A stretch of DNA of 64,000 bases from Aspidapion aeneum (Eukaryota > Arthropoda > Insecta > Coleoptera > Brentidae), in assembly GCA_963576565.1 (NCBI GenBank), contig OY755038.1, positions 204,759,013 to 204,823,012 on the forward strand, read 5' to 3'. The translations under genes and the position numbers were made by a program. Below are positions 55,697 to 64,000 of the stretch, one piece after another (position 1 is the first letter of the stretch; every line of letters begins with the position of its first letter). The notes below the pieces were generated by a model that had not been told where the DNA came from, did no database searches, and was given only the letters and a program-made list of their open reading frames with translations.

Positions 55697-55990
55697 ATCT
55701 GGGGGCATGGCAGTGCCCCTCCAAGTTCGCGCAAACTAATATACCATCTTTCCTTAAAACATTTCAGCCCATATTAAATCTATTTCTTCTTTGGGATGAG
55801 CTACGAAACTCAAGTTTTGCACTGTCGTAGACCTTTCGAGTGGTAACAACCTGTCCAAGTTTGATGGAGTTCCAAAAAGTAGTAAGTAGTAACGATATTT
55901 TAAAGAACTTCGAAATTGCCAGTCACTCACTCATGTATAGATCATAAGATACTACTATATCTACTTCCAGACATGCTACAAAGTTAAAGT
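55697..55990. mobile_element. Helitron-like repeat H, copy 3, truncated
   Basis: Start ATCTGGGGGCATGGCAGTGC, then the 'gatgagctacgaaactcaagttttgcac' module and one CTTCCAGACATGCTACAAAG unit start, after which similarity ends. Confidence 0.65.
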
Positions 55991-56715
55991 TTGCCCGACT
56001 AATAGAATAGAATTCATCAAAACAAGACAAAAGCAAAATAGAAGTTTAGTACAAATTATTTTAACAAAACCGGACAAAATCATAAAAAAGTGCCGGCGAT
56101 AGCATAAGTAACTGTCTCCTGTCTTTTTATATATACTAGTTCCGTCTCTCTTCCTCTTGGCGGCAAATTTAAATCGAGAACAAATAATATTATTGTTTTT
56201 GGACACAAAAATACATAAAAAAATTACAATGTCTGCTTTTTTCCTTTAAAAGCTCCCCTGTCCTTCTTTTAAGAGGGCGAAATCGGTGAATGAACCGAAC
56301 CGAGTCTCTTGGTCAATTAATTGCAGATGAATCTTAACCTAGGGTCCAACAGCTAATCTTTTTTAGGGACGGGCCTTGCTTAATGAAAATGTCGTATGTA
56401 CTATAGCAATCCCTATGTAGATACGGCGTTTTCTTTAGGCATAGCAGTAAAAAAAATTGCAGTAAAGGACGCTTCAATTGCAAGACAATTGCAGGACCGC
56501 TCTTCTTTAGGTGAACGTCACAAGCTAGGCCGTACCCCTTTTTATGCTTTTCTCCTTTGTGATCGTCCGGTTTTGATAAAAAACGTTATACAGAACTTCG
56601 ATTTTGATAATGTGCGGTTATTAGTAATTCCATTTTTAACATAGGACTGTTATGCCGTTTTCCTTTATGATGTTAGACGATTTTTTTATTTGTTTTATTT
56701 ATAATATAACTATGG
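55991..56715. other. No recognised gene
   Basis: An 82-codon plus frame at 56396-56644 (contains KKIAVKDASIARQLQDRSSL) has fairly ordinary protein composition but no family was recognised and no splice sites stand out. Left as unassigned. Confidence 0.3.
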
Positions 56716-56717
56716 GG

Positions 56718-56870
56718 GCCTCTTCCTGCAGGACTACAGTTGATTATTTTTCTTGGTGCCCTTGTATCATCCATTCTCGGTACATCTCCCAACCAAGCTA
56801 TTAGCTGGTATAATTTCTGATTTATCCATATTCGCCAATAACGATCTGCTGCACCTGGTCCTGTTACGAA
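56718..56870 (-). pseudogene. LINE reverse transcriptase C-terminal fragment (G)
   Basis: The minus strand reads TGPGAADRYWRIWINQKLYQ, LIAWLGDVPRMDDTRAPRKI and INCSPAGRGPP. W-RI--N-ELY-LY, the H/P-RMDDTR-PRKI and the C-PAGRRPRG blocks identify it as the same kind of LINE C-terminus as fragment D. Nothing beyond the GRGPP site remains. Confidence 0.7.
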
Positions 56871-56928
56871 ATATTTTTCTTTTAAATATTTTTAGTTTAG
56901 ATTGAGGTGTATTCGGATATAGTACTAG

Positions 56929-57704
56929 TGTTTAAGTTTGGGATATTATATTCATTGAAAATGCCGATTTTAGGGCAATAAAAGGTTTGTATTTGATATC
57001 AAAAAACCAAAAAAACATAGAAACAATATTTTAAAACACTGGAAACAGCAATAATAAAAATGTTTAAAATTAAAATAAACTCTAAAAGTAAAAATCAAAA
57101 TAGTTGTGAATAACAAAGATAATAGTTTTATACAAAGTTAAAATAATTGACAGATTTCCACGGTTAAAAAGAAAACCTTAAACGAAGCGAAGTGAAGCGT
57201 ACTAAATCCAACTAAAGAATGCTCTCTAACAATTTTCTTGTCTCAGCAAAAACAACCCTGCCTTGTAGGCACTAGCTTGCCGGTGATTGGTTTAAACGCT
57301 AATGCTAAAGCACTTAGGCAAGAAAGAGATAGACTGCAGATAAACACTTTAGACAAAGAGACAAAACACACGTCGACATAGTAAACCGTTACAAATTACA
57401 ATTACAAAGTGTGTTTTTTAAAATTTGAAAATAGTTTGTTAAATTTGTTTCCAGTTACAAAATATAAATTATTGTGATGTTATTGGCTCAAAGGACAGAT
57501 TAGCCGAATACAACTTGTAATAAAATTCAGCGATTCTGAAAATCAAAACCTAAAAACAAGTCGCTGCGTTGCCAAAAATTTTAGTTATTCTTAACCTGAT
57601 CTTGCATATAATTAATGCTTGTTGATATCGAAAACAATAAAAAACTAAAAATTGGCAAAAATACCATTTGTATTAAAATCCCGTTTTGTTACAGTATTTT
57701 ACTT
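56929..57704. repeat. ~770-bp dispersed direct repeat, copy 1
   Basis: From TGTTTAAGTTTGGGATATTA to CCGTTTTGTTACA; matches 60423-61190 in the same orientation. Shared words include ATGCCGATTTTAGGGCAA, 'aaaacactggaaacag', AAGAAAGAGATAGACTGC, 'gtttccagttacaaaat', 'ggctcaaaggaca', and GCATATAATTAATGCTTGTT. No protein frame. LTR-like TG...CA edges are possible but no primer site or polypurine tract supports this. Confidence 0.75.
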
Positions 57705-58537
57705 AAATTTCAACAAGATTTCTAATGCCGTTTTGAAAGTATCCCAAAAAATAACAGGCCATTTAATATTACATCCCCGAGAAATTGGCTGATTTTTCTT
57801 GAATTGAGGCCTGTATTTTTGTTCGGCCTTGCCTAAATGTCATCTATTTTTCATTTGAGTAGGATAATAATCTTAGAAAAGTTCTTTGAAAGGTACAAAT
57901 ATCTCTGAAATTTTTTAACCTGATCAGCAAATGTATTAAAGTCAAATGTAATTTATGGTAGTTTTTATATTAAATAAGGACTTATTGAAATAAAGCCATG
58001 CGATAATAGTGTCAGGCTAATCTTTCAACATACGGATTTTGTTTACTATACGAACCGAAATAAATACTGTCGGCTTTAATTATAGATAAATAAACGAGTT
58101 AGTTTTGAATTCGACTTTGGTATGTCAATTTTGAAATATGCAATGTAAATCTGTCGAAATACTGCCTGACACTATTATCGCATGGCTTTCTTCCAATAAG
58201 TTTCTATTTAGTTTGTTTTTTCCTAAAAAAACAACGCTAAAATGCCCAACATTGGCTCTGTCACTGTCGCTTATATTCGAAGGGGCCAAGAGAAAAGTGG
58301 CAGCGTGTTCAACGCTGCCTTGTGCTTCGGTTCATCGCGTAGCTGTCGTATGGAGTTGGAGTGTGATCCACTGCTTTGCACAGTGCTACCGAATTGCATA
58401 TAATATATAAATGAATAAGAAATGCATAAAATAAAATACAGTAGTGCCATGGCTCCGTGGTACTACTAAAGGTACAACTTCACGGTATGCAATTTGGCAA
58501 ACTTGATTTGTGATTTGCCAAACAACATACCTAAAAA
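57705..58537. other. No recognised gene
   Basis: A 90-codon plus frame (58138-58410) contains a GC-rich end with the hairpin GGCAGCGTGTTCAACGCTGCC; no family recognised. Confidence 0.35.
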
Positions 58538-58882
58538 AACAAACATTTTTCGTGGTTAAGCGGGTATAGAAAGGATTTGTTTCTCTTGTATTTTTCTATG
58601 GGCAGCTCGAAAGCTGTACACCCACGGGGTCCAAGATCTAATGGACACCTATTAAGTGTTGACCGTTAAGTGTTTCGTCCTTAAGGGACTCTTGCATGGT
58701 CAATGTGACACCCTTATCAAGCTCGAAGACGGTATATAAATCTCATATAGTTAACTGTCAACACTTAATAGGTGTCCTTTAGATCTTGGATCCCCGTGGG
58801 TGTACAGCTTTCAAGCTGCCCACGAAATATACAAGGGAAACAAAAGTTTTTTATACCCTCTTAGCCTCGAAACATTTTTGTT
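58538..58882. mobile_element. Family-I-derived foldback, 345 bp
   Basis: The left arm runs AACAAACATTTTTCGTGG, 'aagcgggtata', 'gggcagctcgaaagctgtacacccacgggg', 'gacacctattaagtgttgac'. The right arm is the inverse (TTAATAGGTGTCC, 'ccccgtgggtgtacagctttcaagctgccc', 'cctcgaaacatttttgtt'). The words match the GTTAAGCTTTCAAGC part of family I, arranged head to head with a short loop. Confidence 0.75.
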
Positions 58883-59005
58883 AAATTTCTTCTACTTTGG
58901 AAGCGCAGAGCAGCAAGAGTCCCTTGATCCCAGGTTTTCGTGACCTCGACACCCAGTAAAGGCTCTCGTAGCTTCGAAAATTAAATTTAAAATTCTGTAG
59001 TGTAA

Positions 59006-59187
59006 GACAATTTACCGCCGCCGATTCGCCGCACCCGACCCTACATACCGCCAGGCTAGCTACCATACAAAATAAACTGAAACCACGGCAACGGCGAGTT
59101 GTCCCGGCATGGCTGCAAGTGGCTCGGGCGACGGCATGGATTAGCGCCGAGTTAAGGTCCGGCGGCTAATCGACGGCGGCTTATTGT
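59006..59187. mobile_element. GC-rich mini-foldback, ~180 bp
   Basis: GACAATTTACCGCCGCCGAT then 'tcgccgc' at the left; the inverse of the right end is GACAATAAGCCGCCGTCGAT then 'tagccgc', a 27-base terminal repeat. Much higher in GC than anything nearby. No target duplication seen. Confidence 0.6.
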
Positions 59188-60422
59188 CGCATTCCCTATC
59201 TGACTACCTATAACGTAGCTATGCGACATTCGATACAAAACCGTTTTTTTTACTTTAGTTTACTTTTCTTACCTCATTTTGTAGTGCTTTATTTAAATCA
59301 CTGCATACCTGTTTGTTTTGTTCGTTAACTATACCATCTTTCTCATACAACTGGAGTATATTCCTACTAAAATATGTATTCACTTTCATTATTATTATTT
59401 GTACTTTTAATTTGCCAAGTTTGTTTTTACAAAAGGTAAATATTTTAACCAAAATAAGAAAAAGCATGTTATTACCGACTCGTATCAACTAACAGCTAAA
59501 CGCAACTAAAAATGGCTGGTTCTGGTAGTGGAACTGAGGCAGCGCCCTTTATAGTTATTGTTATAATCCAATATTAACAAAATCTATTATTTACTACTAA
59601 ATTAAACTATAAAAAAGAAATAAAATTATTAAAGAAATCGGGACAAAAAGTTTTGTTTGTCTTGTATTTTTGTCGTTTTAGAAATACCCATAACGGCCCT
59701 GCATAAGCTATAATGCCGTTATCCAGATTTGGACAATTTTGAGTTTTTGGTGCCGCCTTAATTACAACATTATTCTACATCAATCTTTATAAGCAAATCT
59801 TGTTTAGCTTTTATGGTTTTCAAGAAACAAATAACTTTATAACAGTTATCAAGGAGCATCATTTGTTTATTATTTCCCGGGTTTTTTATTCAAAACTAGA
59901 AAAATTTTATACGTAGATAGCGGCATTCTTGCTCAAAGACGGCAGATTAAAGCCCTACATAGTGTAACAGGGGCCTGTGTGTGACAGTGGTACTGTCACC
60001 TCCAGTGGAAAGGCTTAAATGTTGTAAGCTACCAACTTAGGCTACAACTTATATAAATTATAAAAAGATTAAATGTTACTATATGTTATTAAATTTACAC
60101 GATCTCGAAAGGGAATTTGACGGTTCTTGGAGGAAAAGTATGCTATAAACGTTTTTCTCAAATGTATAACTAATGTAGGATAATCATACATACCTTTTCA
60201 ATTTTCTTCTTGCAGCTTCACACTTTCACTTCTTATATTTATTAGTTGAATATCGACTTTTTACTACTATAAAACTTTTGTATTCAAATATTTACACTTC
60301 TTAAACTTTTAGGTTTTATAAACCTTTTATATATTTGTTGTAAATATATATATTTATCAACATCTTAAACGTTGATTGAATGAGTGAAACTATTCAATCA
60401 ACTGTTTAATTTACTTAATATT
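59188..60422. other. No recognised gene
   Basis: A 77-codon minus frame (59255-59488) has no domain. The rest is AT-rich. Confidence 0.4.
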
Positions 60423-61190
60423 ACTGTTTAGGTTTGGGATATGTTATTGATTAAAAATGCCGATTTTAGGGCAACGAATGGTTTGTATTTTGTTGTTAAA
60501 ATAAACTATAAAACAGATAAAAACATTATTTCAAAACACTGGAAACAGTAATAAATAAAAGCTTTAAAATTAATAAACTCTAAAAGAAAAGACCAAAATA
60601 ATTATGAATATTAAAGTTAACAGTTTTATACAATGTTAAAATAATTGATAAATTTCCCCAGTTGAAATAAAACCCCCCTTAAGAAGTGTGAATGAAAGCG
60701 TAACGTACCCGTCTCAGTTAAAGCGACCCTGCGCTTGAAGGGACAAATATCTTGGCGTTGATTGGCTAGAATTCTACTCCCTTTCGCCTTGGCGAGAAAG
60801 AGATAGACTGCGCTTTAAGCGCTCCACTAAGAGACAAAATAGCAATGCAAGCCAGACTTAAAAACTCGTTAGAAAGTAAAATTACACAGTGTGTTTTTTT
60901 AATTGAAAATAGTTTAAAATTTGTTTCCAGTTACAAAATAAGAATTATTTTGATGTTAGTGGCTCAAAGGACATATTAGCCGAATACAACTTTTATTAAA
61001 ATACGGCGAACCTGAAAATATGCCTAAAAACAAGTCGCCGAGATGCCATACATTTTACTTAATCTTAACCTAGTCTTGCATATAATTAATGCTTGTTGAT
61101 GTCAAAAACAATATTTAATTAAAAATCTTTAAAAAATGGCAAAAATACCATTTATGCTCAAATCCTGTTTTGTTACAATAGTTACTTTTA
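60423..61190. repeat. ~770-bp dispersed direct repeat, copy 2
   Basis: Partner of 56929-57704, 3.5 kb downstream in the same orientation. Confidence 0.75.
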
Positions 61191-61685
61191 TCATAAAGTA
61201 AGTTGTGCTTTTATTTGGCAAACTATTCGGAAACGGGAGACATCCTACAATTTTGCTTAATTGGAAAAAACTGACGATACTCCTAGCCCAACGATATGTT
61301 GTATTGAAACTAAAAATCCCTACAGGAGTTTTCAAAATATCAGCCAAACACTTATTTTTTCTTAAAGTGTATTCTCGCCATCCATAAAAATGACGAACTA
61401 TTTACAGACCTTTTAGTTTTTTTCTAAACCTTTGTCGAAATCCCCATATTACGGTTACTTATGTCTGATACAACCTGTAGGTACTGGATTAGTTATTTAC
61501 TAAAATTTTAGCTATTTACTGTCTTCTAGTTCTAGAAACGGAATATTTTAAGCTCAAAGGAGCCTTTATTTCAATTTATGTCTTTATGGTCCCAGCTCAA
61601 TCTGTATTGTTTTTGTCTTTACTCTTCATGTATACCTTAGCTTCTAGTTTGAATGTATCTTAGGTAGTAATCAACCATATACGTA
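61191..61685. other. No recognised gene
   Basis: A 60-codon plus frame (61205-61387) without domain; nothing else. Confidence 0.4.
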
Positions 61686-62615
61686 CGAGGGTGAATCAAA
61701 TATAAACAAGCCTTTGTTTATAAACTAGTTATTTAGAAACATGATACAAAACAGAAATTTTTCCTACTTTTCGACACATCTCCCTTCTCTATTAATACAC
61801 TTTTCTCAACGGCTTGACAGTTCCTTAATCCCGATTTCATAAAAGGAAGCTGGGCGGGTATCTAACCAGTTGCGCACGAATGACTCCACCTCTTCATTTG
61901 TCTGAAATTGCTCGCCTCCCAGTGAATCTTTGAGTGGGCCAAACATATGAAAATCGCAAGGTGACAAATCTGGACTGAAGGGAGGGTATTCCAGCACAGT
62001 CCAGTGCCTTTCATTGATGTTGGCCTGTGTTAAAGCTGCCGTATCAGGTCTAGCGTTGTCATTCAGGAGCAACACGTCTTGGATGGGTTGTGCTCTCCTC
62101 TTTTGGCGATAATCAAGCTTTACCTGGTCAAGTAAGTTGTAGTAGTAAGCCGCGTTTATTGTTATTCGCTCGTGCAAAAAATCGATCAACAAAACTGCTT
62201 TTCAGTCCTAGAAAACGGCCGCTAAAACTTTTCCTGCAGAAATGATGGTACGCGGACGACGTGGGTGACTCACGTTGTCGAGACGCTCACGGCCGTCGTT
62301 AATTTCTTTGCACCAAGCTTTTACAGGTACCCATGAAAGCGTTTGATTTCCGAACTGTGCTCGCAATCAGCATCGAATTTTAGCAGGTTTCACGTTTTCG
62401 CTTGTAAGAAATTTAGTGATTATTCTTTGCGCAACACTGCTGTGTGCCTTCTTCTCGCTTATTGCGATTGGTCCTGGCCAAATAAGCATCGCGACACTAC
62501 TAGCCGCCTACATGCTGATGAACATCCCCACTCCAAAATTAAAACGGCCAGGTTCATCTTGAATGACTTTTCCGTTAGTAAGTTTAAAGCCTTGTTTATA
62601 TTTGATCCACCCTCG
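61686..62615 (-). mobile_element. Mariner element with both TIRs, internally deleted (mariner 2)
   Basis: The ends are CGAGGGTGAATCAAATATAA and, inverted from the right, CGAGGGTGGATCAAATATAA, followed on both sides by ACAAG.CTTT, with TA at each outer edge (61684-61685 and 62616-62617). Length is 930 bp, against about 1.3 kb for intact mariners; the missing ~340 bases correspond to the gap in its transposase. Confidence 0.85.
61750..62450 (-). pseudogene. Mariner transposase, internally deleted (mariner 2)
   Basis: The N-terminal part on the minus strand reads ENVKPAKIRC, stop, LRAQFGNQTLSWVPVKAWCK, EINDGRERLDNVSHPRRPRT, the second helix-turn-helix and linker. It joins at once to IISAGKVLAAVF, stop, D, stop, KAVLLIDFLHERITINAAYY, later VLLLNDNARPDTAAL, PPFSPDLSPCDFHMFGPLKD, SLGGEQFQTNEEVESF and the YEIGIKELSSR end. 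The first catalytic Asp region is absent. The second site is preserved as NDNARPD, with the usual His at the flanks changed (HDNARPH in relatives). The DD34D third site region SPDLSPCD is present. The longest open part is 61806-62192. Confidence 0.85.
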
Positions 62616-62914
62616 TAATATTCCATTACGTAGATGAAATAAAACATTATATTTATAAACCCTTGAATGGCGACTTACGATCTGTGAGACCGATGAAAAA
62701 GACAAACCCACGCAGGTCAAAACAATCTGATCGCACAAATTTAGGGGAGGGGAAATAAAAAATATTGCATAAACCTATTTGGCATAATGACCAGAAGGTG
62801 TATTCTGTATGTAAAAATTAAATATAGTTTGAGATTTAGAGGGGGCAATTTTCCCTGTTTTCCCTCCCGTAGATCCGCGCCTGGGAAAGAGGGGCAAAAT
62901 GGATAAGTGGGTAA
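62616..62914. other. No gene; TIR relic of the 13-kb element family
   Basis: Bases 62840-62880 carry GCAATTTTCCCTG and TCCCGTAGATCCGCGCCTG, the inverse of the left end of the element at 13091. No partner end was located. Confidence 0.45.
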
Positions 62915-63122
62915 AATGGGATACCGCAGTTTTATTCTAACTGCGCAAGAATAAAACCTCTTAATGTCAGAAATTTTATCCCCATAACTGGTTCAACTCC
63001 CTGCAATATGATTCGTACCGGTGGGCTGAGCTTAAGTTGGTTTTTACTCAACATGTGATGTCGTGCGCTGTTTATTGTAAAAATAGCTTAAGCATTTTGT
63101 GACGATAAGTACATTTTTTACA
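62915..63122. repeat. Dispersed repeat D3, copy 2 (inverted)
   Basis: Inverse of 22795-23010: AACTGCGCAAGAATAAAACC, 'actggttcaactcc', CTCAACATGTGATG. Ends where family I begins. Confidence 0.75.
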
Positions 63123-63124
63123 TC

Positions 63125-63640
63125 CATGACCTACGACAGCTCTTCTGACTTTCAGGCCAGATCAACGCTGATTAGCGTTTTTACCCTGATCTGATCTGGC
63201 CTGAAAGACAGAAGAGCTGTCGTAGGTTAAGAATCGTTTGTTTCTTTTGATTTGCAATCGATCTTTTCATTGATCGATATGTATAGCAGTTTATTTTCGC
63301 CTGCTCTTGTTCTAGTTTCTCTCGTGTCTCGGTAGATGGCGCTTCTTGCGAGAGTTTTCTTACTATTTACATAGGATTAGCCGTCTAATTAACTTCGCAA
63401 GGGTGTCACATTGACCGAGCAGTATTCTGAGGAGTCCCATAAGGACGAAACATTTAACTGTCAACACTTGTTAGGTGTCCATTAGATCTTGGACCCCCGT
63501 GAGGTTAAGCTTTCAAGCTACCCACGGAAAAATATGAGAGAAACAAAAACTACTTTTTACCCGATTAACAACGAAACTTGTTTGATTTTTAAATTAACGG
63601 TTACTACATTTCACGTTTGTTTTTTTTTACTGTTGACTTA
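63125..63640 (+). repeat. Family-I repeat with short foldback start
   Basis: Starts CATGACCTACGACAGCTCTT and folds back on GGCCTGAAAGACAGAAGAGC at 63196, then runs through 'gcaatcgatcttttcattgatcgat', TAGATGGCGCTTCTTGCGAG, 'ttaggtgtccattagatcttggacccccg' and CTACCCACGGAAAAATATGA to 'catttcacgtttg'. It is the cleanest single unit, useful as a reference for the family. No coding. Confidence 0.8.
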
Positions 63641-64000
63641 TCTGAATTATATTTTATTATTTTAAAATTACAAGAATATTTCTAAATAAAAATAAATTTA
63701 AGTGAATGTTAGGGCCCCTAAACCTAAAATAATATCGTCCAATATCTTTTTTGTGCAATATTATTGAATGACCCCTTCAACTCAAACGATCAATATTTAA
63801 TGTATAATAATATTGACAGCCTATAAAAGTCAATATTTTTGGACCTCTAAAAACTAAATAATATTGCCCAATATTAACTTTAAACAATGAACTAGTAAAA
63901 TTTACAAGTTCATTGACTTTAAACGACTCAATAAGAAAATATTACGCAATAAAATTTAAACTCGTTCAATCTAAGCTTAGACGTCACAAATATTGCGCAA
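63641..64000. repeat. AATATTG-rich stretch at the window edge
   Basis: About nine occurrences of CAATATT or AATATTG in the last 300 bases, on both strands, e.g. 63739, 63759, 63790 and 63867. It may be one end of an element that continues beyond the window. Confidence 0.35.

Noticed and set aside
1..64000. tRNA, rRNA, CRISPR or bacterial operon content.
   Set aside because: None recognised; the composition and element types are those of an animal nuclear genome.

Overview
The window looks like nuclear DNA from an arthropod, most likely an insect. It is strongly AT-rich and almost free of host genes, and it is packed with decayed animal-type mobile elements: non-LTR (LINE) reverse transcriptases, a Penelope-like element with a GIY-YIG domain, mariner transposases, hAT-like and other TIR/MITE elements, foldbacks, and P/THAP-like remnants. 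There are no bacterial-style operons, no CRISPR, no rRNA and no recognisable tRNA. The sequence alone does not fix the insect order.

Layout: 0-9 kb holds a 400-bp foldback (887-1286), GTGCGGAA palindromes (2.2-2.9 kb), a ~195-bp tandem array running into an ACGACAGTAC-type minisatellite split by poly-T (2.97-4.45 kb) and a TIR element (5.92-6.72 kb). 9-18 kb holds a small palindrome, a LINE 3' fragment, a 754-bp tandem duplication whose second copy carries a 585-bp insertion, a TIR element with a THAP-like start, a LINE fragment cut by a foldback copy of dispersed family I, and then a 2.36-kb giant foldback (15760-18117). The only convincing host-coding piece is one exon on the minus strand at 18371-18629, with clean splice sites; the giant foldback lies in its downstream intron. 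20-31 kb holds a transposase fragment, duplicated dispersed repeats, palindromes, an MITE nested in a P-like remnant, and tandem family-I units, one interrupted by a hAT-like MITE. 31-46 kb holds more LINE fragments, a deleted mariner, a Helitron-like repeat, a twice-repeated TAGCTCACAC-ended element and a LINE fragment with RNase H. 46-64 kb holds 108-bp and 455-bp tandem repeats, a Penelope-like element with inverted arms, a second Helitron-like copy, a ~750-bp dispersed direct repeat, a GC-rich mini-foldback, a second deleted mariner and another family-I copy.

Nothing here works as a pathway. The biology visible is mobile-element traffic: nested insertions that can be ordered in time, RNA-level features (hammerhead-like motifs in Penelope-type ends, long hairpins that could give siRNAs) and non-autonomous derivatives. 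The strongest leads are the giant foldback with paired AAGATGGCGGC motifs, the Penelope-like arms carrying a hammerhead-like motif in which two core changes keep a known tertiary pair, and two unrelated mariners that carry the same kind of internal deletion. Coordinates of repeat edges were read by eye and may be off by a few bases.
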